Shown one piece after another: positions 32,075 to 43,768 of a stretch of 64,000 bases of DNA. Below the pieces are notes generated by a model. That model did no database searches. It saw only the letters and a list, made by a program, of their open reading frames with translations, and was not told where the DNA came from. Every line of letters starts with the position of its first letter. Position 1 is the stretch's first letter. Source of the DNA: Limnomonas spitsbergensis (taxonomy: Eukaryota; Chlorophyta; Chlorophyceae; Chlamydomonadales); assembly GCA_037349105.1 (NCBI GenBank), contig JAYJMM010000102.1, positions 992,001 through 1,056,000 of the forward strand. The letters run 5' to 3'. A program made the position numbers and the translations under genes.

Positions 32075-33580
32075 CTACTGGGAAGGAGGCTTGTTTTCCT
32101 TCTTCTCAGGGCAGTTCTTGGCTTGGTGGCAACCTGCCCGGCAGTACCAGCACAGGTTATACTCGTTCAATGATTGCTTCGCAGCGATGCTCAGTGCACC
32201 CACGTACTTGTAGTACGGGCAGGACTCGAATGGGGTCTTGAAGTTTTTGGCCTCTTTCCCGGAGCTGGTCTGGGCGCTGGGCTCGATCTTCCTCTTCGGA
32301 ACGGACTCGGTGTGTGCCAGCCGAGCGCGTCGCGGCTGCTGGAAGTCCTGTGTTTTGGCAGGGTACTCGGGTTTGTGCACTGGTCTGGTATCTGTGCGGT
32401 AGCTGGGTCTGGTCACTGGGGTGTAACTGGATCTTGATACTGGGGTGTAGCTGGATCTGGGTACTGGTACGAAACAGGCACGTGCACTGGTCATTCGCAG
32501 GTCCTCGACATATGCGAATTTCATGAGGTTTGGCAGGGATTGCCAGGTATTTCCATCCTTGTCTAGAATGCAGCGTTGTTTCAGGGATGGATCCATGCCT
32601 GATAGGTAATGGACGCACAAGGTTGCTTGAGATTCGTCGGGCAAGAGTCTGGTCACGTTCAGGAATTGCTGGGAGTACTGGGAGGCTGACTGGGAACCCT
32701 GGGTGATCATACGACCGACTAGTTGTTCGCGGGCAATGTCAACTGCTGAACGTACCTCGCCGGACACGAAGTTTGTGAGGGCCAGGATGAACTCGTTTTG
32801 CTCGAACAGCATGTGGGACTCGATGTAGTTCATTAAGAACTCCTTGACCTCGGGATCGTCGATAAAGACAGACATGTCCTCGGGGTAGCGGTGACCGTTC
32901 TCGAGCAGCCAGCGCCTGAGCTCCTCGAAGCTCATCGCGATTAATCTCGGCTTGTTCTTGCACTGTTGGAAGAACGGCTTGTTCATCCGGCCTGGTGCAG
33001 GCAAGGCTGGGGGACGACGACGATAGTCAGTCTCGCGTCTGACAGGTACTGGGATTTGAACTTGGGTGGGTACACTGGTAACAGGATTCCCGACAAGACG
33101 AACGGTAGGAGTAACAACAGGCTGGGCTGGGACAGCAGTTGAATCTAGTCTGGTTAAGAGTGACTGCAAGAGTTGCAATTCACCTTGCTTGAGTTGTTTC
33201 TTGAATTGCTCGAACATATCGTCCTGCATGTAGGACGAGGTATGCTGGGCCGGTAGAGGGTCCGTGCTGCAGCCAGCGACGCAAGGTGTGATCAAGACTC
33301 GAGGGTTGGCCACCGCTGCGTATGTTGCAGGTGCCACGGAAGCCACAGCGATGGGCTGGAGAGCTGGTCTCGGTGCAGCTACCGCAATTGGGACAGGGGC
33401 TTGTGCTGGTGCTGGTACTGGTGCTGGTACTGGTGCTGGTACTGGTGCTGGTGCTGGTGCTGGTGCTGGTGCTGCAGCGACCATGTCGGGAACGACAATG
33501 GCGGGAAGCTGGGCAGGAGCTGGGTTGTCGACTTGAAGGTTGTTCACTGCGCGTTTGGATTTGTTTCGTTTAGCGACCAT
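32075..33580 (-). CDS. Chromovirus Gag
   Basis: 501 codons from ATG at 33580. A basic start (VAKRNKSKRAV) is followed by an Ala/Pro/Val-rich run from a microsatellite at about 33400-33477, then a capsid-like helical region (FEELRRWLLENGHRYPEDM; SQYSQQFLNVTRLLP) and a basic Arg/Ser/Tyr repeat (SSYTPVSRSSYTPVTRPSY). A CCHC zinc knuckle, C477-X2-C-X4-H-X4-C490, lies near the C-terminus. The stop is TAG after CAG; pol follows in the same frame. Packages element RNA in virus-like particles, by family. Confidence 0.9.
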   Translation of the reverse strand: MVAKRNKSKRAVNNLQVDNPAPAQLPAIVVPDMVAAAPAPAPAPAPVPAPVPAPVPAPAQAPVPIAVAAPRPALQPIAVASVAPATYAAVANPRVLITPCVAGCSTDPLPAQHTSSYMQDDMFEQFKKQLKQGELQLLQSLLTRLDSTAVPAQPVVTPTVRLVGNPVTSVPTQVQIPVPVRRETDYRRRPPALPAPGRMNKPFFQQCKNKPRLIAMSFEELRRWLLENGHRYPEDMSVFIDDPEVKEFLMNYIESHMLFEQNEFILALTNFVSGEVRSAVDIAREQLVGRMITQGSQSASQYSQQFLNVTRLLPDESQATLCVHYLSGMDPSLKQRCILDKDGNTWQSLPNLMKFAYVEDLRMTSARACFVPVPRSSYTPVSRSSYTPVTRPSYRTDTRPVHKPEYPAKTQDFQQPRRARLAHTESVPKRKIEPSAQTSSGKEAKNFKTPFESCPYYKYVGALSIAAKQSLNEYNLCWYCRAGCHQAKNCPEKKENKPPSQ

Positions 33581-33968
33581 TAGATTGTGAATTACTGTGA
33601 AAGTTCAGCAATCAGGAAGCTTATGACTGGTCTGGACTGGAGTGTACGGAATTCAAACCGTCGGAGTCGAACAACTCAAGTTACGACACTTACTAGACTC
33701 AGTCAACGCAACAAGTGCGTGCCTGGGACTCGGGACAAGGGCTGGAAATCCGTCGGCTCCGCCGAGCTTGTCAGACCAATAGTAGATACTGTCGAGTTGC
33801 TCTGGGGTTGGCCCTGATCCGGACACTGGACTGGGGTCGGTACTGGAATTCGAATAGTTTTAACCCTGACAGGTCTAAGGGACGCGACTGCCCAGCGCGC
33901 GTGTCTCAAAACTCTTTCGAGCCGACGGCAGGGTTCTGTCAATGAAACTGCGACAGGATCGAACCGAT

Positions 33969-33983
33969 AAGGCTCTGGAACCA
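33969..33983 (-). other. Primer-binding site
   Basis: One base after the 5' LTR the minus strand reads TGGTTCCAGAGCC. It begins with TGG, as needed to pair with a tRNA CCA end, and resembles the initiator-Met site TGGTATCAGAGC with two differences; the exact primer tRNA is uncertain. Confidence 0.65.
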
Positions 33984-33984
33984 C

Positions 33985-34387
33985 TGAAGAGGTCCTAGGG
34001 GCCCTAGGGGGCAGGACTCTTATATCTAGACAGGGACTCACTAGTAGAGGAACGTGAAGGGGAGTCCGGGACGGTGTTGAGGGTAGACGAGTAGTCGGAG
34101 AGTTGACTGAGGGGGGACTAGGTGCTCACGAGGGGAGACTGCTGGAGACTAGAGATTTGATAGTGGGACAGTCAGGTATTGAGCCTGATGGATTGATCTC
34201 GTCTGAGACTTCCCGATGCCTAGCAGAGCTCGCTTATATGGGAGGTGCAGGGTTTAACCCGTGAGGGTTCTGGTCTGGGCTTGCCAGGCGACCCTGCAAC
34301 TTCCGTATGGAGCGTAAGCGCCGATAACGTAAGGCAGGTCGCGTCAGCGACTGGTAATTCTGGGGTACTGGTTACATGACCATTACA
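33985..34387 (-). repeat. 5' LTR of chromovirus
   Basis: 403 bp, matching the other LTR base for base as far as I can see. On the minus strand TATAAG at 34238-34233 is the likeliest promoter TATA; a second lies at 34024-34019. Confidence 0.95.
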
Positions 34388-34392
34388 TTACC

Positions 34393-34584
34393 CCTAGGCA
34401 GAGAGACTTCCTGCTAGGGCCGAACCTTACAGTAGCCAGTTAACAGCTCTTGTCTGAAGTACAAGGAGTCTGTGTGTACGGTAATGTACCGTGTTTATGA
34501 GTAGAAGGACACTTCTCTAAGGCGCCTTTACCGGAGATTCCGGAGTTTACCATATTGGCACGTTTACTGCTTTATGGTGCGACA
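34393..34584. other. 3' terminal part of outer element
   Basis: 191 bp to the right of the chromovirus. Perfect hairpins ACGGTA-ATG-TACCGT (34478-34492) and CCGGA-GAT-TCCGG (near 34533) precede the terminal GCGACA. TACGGTAAT at 34477-34485 is the reverse complement of ATTACCGTA in the first 29 bases of the element. Confidence 0.65.
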
Positions 34585-36710
34585 GGACCCAACCTACCAC
34601 TAGGCTTAAGCCATATAGGGTGTTTTGCATAGTCTACGCATCCACCATATAGCCTAAAACAACAGCAACAAAAACATGTTTTTTCAAACTGGTGTGTGGT
34701 ATGCAACCCGTTAGCGCAACATAATTGCGGACGCAAACAACTACAAAAGAATTATCTCCATCGAAGTTCACACACAAACCGTATATTCGTCTAACTGCTT
34801 CCTGTTCCAGACCATATTCCCTGTGGGTCCATGATGCCTGTCTAGCTGGTCACGGAACCAATGATCACACAGCCGGAAAGGTAGTCCGTACCTGCTACAT
34901 CTGTATTATTTCAACCCTGAGCCCGAAAGCAGGGTCTGATACCCGGGCTTTGGATCCCCCCCCTACCCTCTCAAACCAGATTTAAACGATGCCTGGAAAC
35001 ACCATTGCAAAACAGTTTCAGCAACTAACAAAACAGCCCAGATCACCAAGCAATGGTAACCCCTTTCCACGCTTTGGTACACCTATATTAGTACAGCCAC
35101 TCCACCACACCATTCAGATCCGAGGTAAGCTGGTCATGCTTGAGCTAGCTAAATTCCCAAGTTGGCCTTGGCGCATATTATTTAATCCAAATGTAGAATT
35201 CTCTGCCTGGCCTCAAAAGTCAGATGTCCGCCTTCAGTGAATGCAAACTTGCCCAACGTCTCACAGTGCCTCATGCACAGTCCCTGTGCTTTCTAATCAT
35301 CCCCCGTTACCCAGGTCCATGAATATGACATGACCTGGACAGGCAGCTCAAGCGCCCAAGTGCGCCGTGCCTGAGGCATGGTTTGCTTAACAGACTGAAT
35401 GAAAAAACATCAGCCCAGCCAATGACTTCCTAGATATTCCCCCCCAATGCGTAGGTCCCTCGACAGGACAGCCCAGATCTCTGCACAAGACATGACCTGG
35501 ACAGGCGGCTCAAGTGCCCGAGTGCGCTCTCACGCAAGCATCTCCCGGAGGCACATCCCCGCTAAATTAGTTAATAGAATAGACATAGCCCGGACACCAG
35601 TGAGATCAAGCCACAAGCAATTTATTCTGCACGCGGGGCTATCATGACACTACGGTACTTGAATCCTGCACCCCACTCCTACCGTCCCCTCCCGCAGCCG
35701 CTGGCCCAGCCGCCCATCAACGCTCCTGGGCTGCTCCACACCCAAGGCAGGAGAGTCTTCCATGCAGCGCCCAGCCAGCCAGGTTCAGGCTGCAGATGCA
35801 GAGCACTCTGGCCCGCACCGCTGGCACTGGCAGCGTCCCTATCAGGGAGAGAAACACCATTTCCAGGCAGTGCCCGGCTGCAGGTGGTCGGCTCCACACC
35901 CAAGGCGGGAGCAGCGCCCAGCCAGCCAGATTCAGGCTGCAGATGCAGAGCCCTCTGGCCCGCATCGCTGGCAGCGTCGCTATCAGGGAGAGAAACACCA
36001 TTTCCAGGCAGTGCCCGGCTGCAGATGGTCGGCTCCACACCCAAGGCGGGAGAGCTTTCCATGCAGCGCCCAGCCAGCCAGATTGAGGCTGCAGATGCAG
36101 AGCCCTCTGCAGCGGCAGCAGCGGCGCTTGTGGCAGCAGGTGCAGGGCATGGTCTCGGAGCCCTTGGACATGTGCATCAACTGCCTCAGCTCTGTGACGC
36201 TCAAGGCGACGTGCTTGGCCTCTTGGCTGCTGCTGTTGGGAAGGTAAGAAGTAAGAACTACGTTTGGTTTCCAATCCTTCGTGCGTGTTAACGAATCCCT
36301 AGGCGTAGGCGATCCCCAGGGACAGACCTTCCCGTACAAGATACGCGCATCCTTCCCCGTGTCATTGCGATTGTGGATCAATCACTCGACGGTACCTCAG
36401 TAACCTTGTGCGATTTCCCTTACGACCAGCTACGGCATTTCACGCCGAGAGGTTTTATCAATCGTTTAGGCGACTCCAATGGGATTCGAACCCACATCCC
36501 CATTCTTGGGAAGGTACCGGTTTCAAGGCGAGGGATAGCACAGTTAGCGCAGATCAGTGTAGACCAGAACAGCCGTGCAGCACACATAAAACATCACATC
36601 AATCGCGTGCTTTTTGGTTCAGCAATAATTTTCTGTTTTTCTCTTCTCCTTTCCCCCCTTTTCTGACAGTGGGACGCCCATGCGGCCGAGTCTTTTGAGC
36701 ATGGCCCAGT

Positions 36711-36721
36711 GGTGTCCTCGC
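36711..36721. other. Deletion junction (unit 2)
   Basis: GGTGTC joins CTCGCAC; relative to unit 3, 878 bp (47587-48464) are absent, with at most 1 bp of microhomology. Confidence 0.88.
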
Positions 36722-36761
36722 ACCCCCGCCTCTGCTCCTTAACCCTGGCTCCGTAACCCAC

Positions 36762-38344
36762 CTGATGCTGTGCGTGCTGTCCAGCCTGGCCTGAGGCGAG
36801 CCCTGCCCGGGGATCAGCCAGGCGTCAGCCCTTGGGCGAGACAGGCGGCTGGGCGGCCATAGCTGCGGGTCCTCATCCAGCATTGTTGCGTTGCTGCCAC
36901 TGGACTGGTGCATCACGGACAGGCCACCGCCACCCCCCCTGCCGCGTGTGCAGGCCTGCAGGGCGGAGGCGCGGCGGCGCCTCTGCGGCTGAAGCGGCAT
37001 GCCCGGGGCGAGCGGAGGCACGTGGCGCTCTGTCGACAGGAGTAGCGCAGCATCCGAGGAAGTGGCAGCAGCATCGGTGGCGGCAGGGACCAGGCTGGCT
37101 CGCCGCTGCCTCTCTAACTCAGAGCTCTCGTCAAACTCTCCCAGGGATATCGTGTCAGAAACCTAACATACAAGGGTGCTGAAGGTCAGGGAATCGGGGT
37201 GTAGGGTTAAAACCCCTAGGATATTGTATTTGAGGCCTGTCTGTGTGGGTTGTGAGGCATGTGGGGTGTTGGGACCACCAGCATGTGCATTTGTGTGCAT
37301 ATCTGAACGTAAAAGGGGGTCTGGCAATATAGTGGGTGGAGGCAGGTGGTAGCAGGTGACAGAACCCATTGACACGAGGCGAGGGCGGCTATCCTGCGTG
37401 CGAGGGTAGAAGCGAGGGAAGTCCCAGGTCTCAACCAGGTCAGGTCCACTCAGCAAGGGCACTGCCAGTGAACCGACCCCCCATCTCCCTCTAACTGTTC
37501 ATACAGATCCACACACACTTCTTGAGCCTCTGGTCGCCAGATAAATACACCTTACAAGCAAGCGTCGTGTCCAGACCTCATGTCCAAGCGTCATGTACTC
37601 ATGTCCAGAGGTACTGGCATCATCCCTTATGGACAAGTACCCCCAGCAACTCGAATAACACCCGCCGAGGAACGAAAAAAATTCAAATACCTGCACAACA
37701 GCTGCCCTTCCTGCACACTTCAAGAATGCAGTGCCTAAGGATGCAGACAGCCAGCCACTGACGCACGCGCCATCCCTTTCCCCCTAACCCCTGACCCTCA
37801 CCCTGTCGAGTTGATGCAGAGCGTCAAGGCCCATCGAGGAGTCTTGCAAATCTGAGGCATGCATCATGCTGGGACTTTCGCGCGCCGCAATGGGGCAATT
37901 GCGCGTTAAGGAGGGCAATTCGAGCGTCAAGATGGGCGAATCGAGCATCATGCTCGGGGTTTCAATCGTTATGTTGGGGCCCGACATGTGCACCTCCGAA
38001 TGCGTAGAGGAGCACAGCCGCCGCCATGTGCCATTGACCTGCATCAGATGGCCCAGCTCGCTCCGCTGCGGGGAGGGCAAGCCCATGCTCTCCTGGAGCT
38101 GAAGCGGCAGCAAGGCCGCCGGCACCGCGGCTGCCGCCGCCGCCCCGTTGCCCCCGCTGTTGCCATCAGCAGGAACAGCCGGCGCGACCAGGCTGGTATG
38201 TACCGACGGGGAGCTGAGGAGGAGTCCTGCCTCGCTAGATTCCAACCCTCAGCTGGGCATGGTCTTAAACAGCGGCGACGCCAGCACAAGCGTCGCACCA
38301 CTCTCCCTCCACAGGTATGTCTCCATCATGCCCTTGCTCTTTGC
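36762..38344 (-). pseudogene. Cyclase-like C-terminal exons, unit 2
   Basis: Exons 38344-37802 and 37162-36762, collinear with unit 1, with the same TGA after codon 31 of the first exon. Just downstream (at 36716) lies the 878-bp deletion, so anything 3' of exon 2 has been lost in this unit. Confidence 0.5.
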
Positions 38345-39205
38345 CTGCCGTTCAAAAGAAGAAGCACAACATGCGTAAACAACATCAGATATATTTTACG
38401 CTGCCCTCCTTCTGATGACTCGTCAGTGATGAGGCTTGAGTTCCTGCTTTGTGGGAGCAAGGATGTCATCCCTTTCCTGCAGATAAATGCTGAAGGGGTT
38501 TTAAACGCTTTGCCCTAAACCCCTTCCTGCAGAGAAATGCTTTAGGGGTTAAAACACGATACCCTTCCAGCAGCGAAATGCAGTGGGGTTTTGAACCCTC
38601 AATCCATTCCTGCAGGGAAATTGTTATACTGCTCTCCAATTACTGGCGCACAATTTCCCCTCCTTTCGAAAAATAGGGAGGAAGAGCAAATATATTGTGC
38701 CTCTTATAGGCTTACCACCATGTCTGGCTTTGTAGCTCCGCCCTCGGCCTGCCTACTGAAGCTTGTGTGCCTGCCTGAAAAGTGCTTGGACGTCATCCCT
38801 TTCATATGACAAGTTTTCCATCTTCAAGCCTCGTTTATTACGTTTATCTTCCTGTATTTATTTGAGACATCACTAACATTGAGGAACGTTCATATAACAT
38901 CTGCACAAGTGCAAGTTTAAAAAACGTTAAATGTAAATCAACAAGAGTTACAATTTTATCCAAAGCCAATCAATTCACTGATAATGGATGGCCTGAACCC
39001 AGGTGTCGCTCCCCAGCTCCAACTTGGGCCTGCCGGCGTACTACGTGTTGGCCTTCTCTGAGGCGTCCTCCAACCTGTCGCGGTACGAAGGCGTGCGGTA
39101 CGGCGCCCGCGTCGACGGCGGGGCGGGCGGGCTGAACGGGATGTACACAGGCACGCGCGGCCAAGGTCTGGGCTCTGAGGTCAAGCGCCGCATCCTGATG
39201 GGCAG

Positions 39206-39648
39206 CTACGCCCTGTCCGCCGGATACTATGAAGCATACTACAAGCGGGCCCAGCAGGTATGAATGAAGTATGAATGAAGTGTGATACTGAGGTGGGTAG
39301 CAAGGCTCTGTCCGCCGGATACTATGACGCATACTACAAGGGGGCCCAGCAGGTGTGAATGAAGTATGAATTTAGTGTGATACTGAGGTGGGTAGCAAGG
39401 CCCTGTTAGCCGGATACTATGAAGCATACTACATGCGGGTCCAGCAGGTGTGAATGAAGTATGATTTTAGTGTGATACTGAGGTGGGTAGCAAGACCCTG
39501 TTAGCCGGATACTATGACGCCTAGTACATGCGGGCCCAACAGGTGTGAATGAAGTATGAATGAAGTATGATACCGAGGTGGGTAGCAAGGCCCTGCTAGC
39601 CGGATGCTATGACGCCTAGTACATGCGGGCCCAACAGGTGTGAATGAA
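39206..39648. repeat. 95-bp exon-end/donor repeat, 5 copies (unit 3)
   Basis: Copies at 39222, 39317, 39412, 39507 and 39602, 95 bp apart, with the same exon-plus-donor content as unit 2 but two copies fewer. Confidence 0.92.
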
Positions 39649-39822
39649 GTGTGAATTGAGTAGTGACGTGAGGCTTGGGGGCGGCAGGCAGCAGCTAGAG
39701 TATGTTACCTGGACGATGAGGAGGTCCCAGCTATGCGCAAGTCCTGCTCAGTGTGGATCAGCCCAGGGGTTATAAAATTAGGGGGGGGGGTATTTTAGTT
39801 TCGAATGATGCTCTGTGTCCCA

Positions 39823-39977
<155 letters not shown>

Positions 39978-42900
39978 ACAGGGCTGGAGCAGTGGTCTTG
40001 CTGCTGCTGCTTTTTCCAGGCATCAATGTCCCTCTGCCGCTGCTGCCTGGCTGAAATGTCCTGCGGCGACAGTGCTGCGAGGCTGAAATGTCTTGCTACT
40101 GCCTCTTCTCTGCAACTTGCTCTTGCTTCCCTAGTTCCCTGCTGCGCCTGCCAAGCGGTTGTCATGCTGCTGCTGCAGGTGCGCACCCTAGTCCGTGACG
40201 AGATGGTGGCGGCCCTGTCGGGCTATGACGCGTTGCTCACGCCTACAGCGCCGACGCCCACTTACAAGCTAGGGGAGAAGACTTAGGACCCTCTGGAAAT
40301 GTACAAAGTGAGCAGGGAAGGACTGTGCCCCTGGACAAGTTGCATGAAATAGGGAAACAGGGGCATGGAGGGGGGAAGCGGATTGTTTCCTTTTGTCTGT
40401 TGGCGGAGCGAGTGAGATATGGCCATTGCCTGGGTGTAAACCCTAAATCCTTCACCCTGAACTAGTCAAATGCCGTGTGACATGGACGATGATGATCCTG
40501 AACCAGATCCGCTAACATGTGGTGCAATCTGCTCTCAGCTCGCCAGCTATGGCCTACCTATTAGGTAGCACCTAACCATCATCAACACACAGTTTTATTA
40601 ACTAGTGCTGAAAATCTGAAGTTTGTCGAGAGTGGGGTAATGGATGAACTTAAAGAAGTGGACATGGAACTTCTGATGGCTAGTGCTGATCCCATGCGAT
40701 GCTGGCCAGCTGAACAATGGCTGCTGCTCCCGACTGCTGGTTAATGGTGCTTGGCTACTGTCTGCTGGCTGATGATGGCTCCTACTCACACGTGCTGCTG
40801 GCTGCTGGCTAAACATGGCTGCCGCTCGCACCTGATGCTGGCTGATGCTGGCTGATGTCTGTTGCTGCTGCTCTCTGTTGCTGATGATGTTTGTTGCTGC
40901 TGCCGCCTATTGCTGCTGCTCGCACCTGATGGCTGTTGCTGCTGCTCTCTGTTGCTGATGATGTTTGTTGCTGCTGCTGTCTTTTGCTGCTGCTCGCACC
41001 TGACGATGATGTTTGTTGCTGCTGCTGTCTGTTGCTGATAATGGCTGCTGCCTTCACTTGCTCCCCCAGGGTGATCTCATGACAGTGAATGTGAACCTGG
41101 CTGGCCTGCCGGCAGTGGTGGTACCGTGTGCGTATGTGGGCACTGGGGCGGGAGCCAAGCGGCTGCCAGTTGGTCTCCAGATCGTTGGTCGTGCTTTTGG
41201 GGAGGCGGATCTGCTCGAGATAGCGCATGCGTTTGAGCAGACGATAGAGTTGTCGCCGTAGAGGAGGATTGCATATATTTCTCCTAGACAAGCTTGATTT
41301 GAAAAGAAAATACGGGTGGCGTGGCCGGACACATCCCACAGGGCTGTTGTCAAAGCCGCTGGGTACAGGTATGTGAATCAAAGCTGTGGTTCAGGAATGT
41401 TACGGCTTGCCCCACGTGGCCGAGCGTTCAGCAGGGCACAGCGGGTATGCACCGTTATAAGATAGTTCTGGCTTAGTTGCAGCCCTGGTGGAGGTGGCTG
41501 TGTCATTTTTTGTTTTCTGCTTTTGAAGCTTGGGCTGGGTGACCACATTGAGTCATTGAATGGTGTTGAACGTGATTACAGACGAGGTCAGCATTTTAGC
41601 ATGGGCACTGTAAACAAGGATACGATTTTTGTGGCGAGTGAATTCCTTGGTGAGCCACAGTGCTGCCAGCACCGCAAGGATCCAGTCTTCAAATATGGGT
41701 ATCAGTTGAATGGTCCAAATCTGAATCACAAAAGTGCAGATGTATGAAGGGGCATGACTTCAAATTTGAAGTTAAAACTTTCAGAGTGCGTTTGATCCAC
41801 CCAGATCTTCCCCAGGATTTAGGCATGCAACTTGGGGAAACGACCTGCCATCCATCAATCGTCGGTCACAGCCTCTTACGATCTGACATATGACCTGCCT
41901 GCCCCCCAAATGAATCCTTAATCATCACTGTACTCACATGCCCACTGCCGCTCTACATGTGTACATGGAGGCAAGTAAAATATGTGCAGTCTGCCCCATG
42001 CATAAACTTCACAGTATACCCCATGCATCAAATTTGCCAGAGTTTAAGGATGGGCCATACACGTGGGCCCTGGTGAACCTAGGCCATCTCCATTATTACA
42101 TAGTCATATTAAGATTGTTACTGACTGGCTTCACTGAGCTGGGTAGGCTGGACTATGGCCTTGCTGGGGCCCTTGCGTGGACTGACGCTAATGTACATGT
42201 ACATGCCAACAACGATTAATTATTCGTCCCATTATCTATTTACCTTCTATCATCCTTAGCTTTTCCTTTTTGGCGTCCGCATGACTAGCATTTAAAGATT
42301 ATGATGCCTCGCTCAGGTATTGCATCCCCCTGATTAAAGGACAGGGATCGGAGCCAAATCAGTTTGCTGGAATGCATAACGCACATAAACTGTTCAGTGA
42401 GGCTTAAACATTCAGAATATAAGTAATCACGTTAAATAACTGGAAATTCACACCGCTGAACACATCAAGATAAAAGCGTGATACGAGCAGACATGGGGGA
42501 GTAATGCAGACAAACGCCCTCTGACGAAAATTAGGAAATGGAACGAGCAGGGCCTACACTTCTAGATAAATTCAAACTATTGGTACAGCCTGCAGGAGCA
42601 GTCAGCGGGAACAGCATACGCACACTTACTGTTACTTTGTGTGGTTAGGGTACAAGAAGTGGTGGTTTTCCTTGAAATCACGTCTAGTTGATCACATCTG
42701 ATACAAAGTGAAAGATATATGTACCTAATGCCATAGTACTGCACCGTTGCAGAGGCTAGCGCCTAAATAAAAACAGAAAGGAAATGCAGAATATGCATGC
42801 CATAAATCTGCTGCAGCTGGCAGTCTCAATACACTGGAGCTTGCATTAATTGTATCTCATGAGCGTATCATTGTAATCACATCAGGCTGAGTACTGAAAC

Positions 42901-43028
42901 CCGCCGTTGACTTAAATTTAAGCAAGTCCTGAACTCCTGGCAGCACAAAATTCACAGATCTCATTCAGACATCAAACAGCCTACACAGACACCAGGAGAT
43001 AGATCCGCCCATAAATCGATTATTCAAT

Positions 43029-43742
43029 TCAGACTGGAATGATGCCCTCGTCGTTCCAGTTCTTGAGGATGGTGCAGACGGCATCAACCCGGAAGCTGCC
43101 TTCCTGGTCGTAGCTGTCCCCGTAAATCCCCGCCACGTCCCAAGAGGCGACGTTCCAGAGGAATACGGCGGAGACGGGGTACTCGTATACCGACTGCTGC
43201 GAGCCAGCCCATTTCACAAACTGAGAGAAATAGGTCACAAGTCCTTGTTGCATTGTAGGGGTGCGCCAGGGGCTGGGGCCGTTGAATATGCCTTGGTAGG
43301 GCGCCACTGTGGCCTCTGCAAATGTTGTCGCTGGGCAGTCGCCGCCATCACACGTCCCGCCGCCCACGCCGGCCTCTGAGAAGTGCAGCTCGTAGCCGGG
43401 CAGCTGAAGCAGCTGACCAAGGTCCACGCCCATGACTGCCAGCTCGGAAGCCATGCTGGTGATGCCACTGGAGAACTGCCACAACTTGGGCATGGCGTCC
43501 ATCTCTGGGTAGCTGGACATGCCGATGAAGTCGACAGCCTGGAACAGCTTATTGATCTCTGTTGTGTCAAACTGGGGCGCTATGGACGCGTCACAGGAGA
43601 CCATCCCACACAGCTTGTTCATGTTGAGGCTGATTCCGATCCGCAGGTCCAGGCTGTGGTCCGTCCTGCCGGCGATGATGTCCCGCACCATCTGGCCCAT
43701 CTGCCGGAACTGGAAAGGGTAGCTGAGCACCATCAGGCTCAT
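43029..43742 (-). pseudogene. Glycoside hydrolase-like gene, unit 3, 5' half deleted
   Basis: Only codons 267-503 remain. The signal peptide, first barrel strands and candidate acid/base Glu266 are gone. An internal Met (267) opens a 237-codon frame that begins right at the deletion scar, but without Glu266 it should be inactive. The original TATA box and 5'UTR donor survive upstream (44062-44067 and about 43972), so a truncated transcript is possible. Confidence 0.85.
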
Positions 43743-43746
43743 CTCA

Positions 43747-43768
43747 GGCTCATCTCAGGCTCATCTCA
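43747..43768. other. Deletion scar with templated insert (unit 3)
   Basis: Relative to unit 4, 944 bp (55705-56648) are missing and replaced by two extra copies of GGCTCATCTCA, copied from the bases just left of the break. Confidence 0.9.

Larger units (their letters stand above)
27238..34387 (-). mobile_element. Ty3/gypsy chromovirus, apparently complete
   Basis: 7,150 bp, bounded by two 403-bp LTRs in which I see no difference, and flanked by TTACC (27233-27237 and 34388-34392). On the minus strand the order is LTR, primer-binding site, gag, pol (protease, reverse transcriptase, RNase H, integrase, chromodomain), polypurine tract, LTR. Both ORFs are full-length apart from one TAG between them. 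The identical LTRs and clean target duplication indicate a recent insertion that could still be active. It landed in the outer element in opposite orientation. Confidence 0.95.
22350..34584 (+). mobile_element. Unclassified outer mobile element, split by a chromovirus
   Basis: Compared with unit 1 at 9517-9540, unit 2 has an insertion flanked by GGAC (22346-22349 and 34585-34588), present once in the empty site. The element runs TGTCAC...GCGACA. Its first and last 30 bases match as inverted repeats at about 20 of 30 positions, but no long terminal direct repeat was seen. Excluding the nested chromovirus and its TTACC duplication it is 5,080 bp. It encodes a 977-codon + strand gag-like ORF with one TAG. 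No reverse transcriptase, integrase or transposase was recognised in it, so it is probably non-autonomous or of a class I do not recognise. The 1.2 kb after the ORF is non-coding apart from a 10-bp repeat. Confidence 0.8.
14223..38395. repeat. Segmental duplication unit 2 (with nested transposons)
   Basis: Second copy, 24,173 bp, of which 12,239 bp are the nested mobile element insertion and one target duplication (22350-34588); the remaining 11.9 kb aligns with unit 1. It also has an 878-bp deletion at 36716/36717 relative to unit 3. The left junction fuses the intron upstream of the cyclase-tail exon to the gatA intron. Confidence 0.92.
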
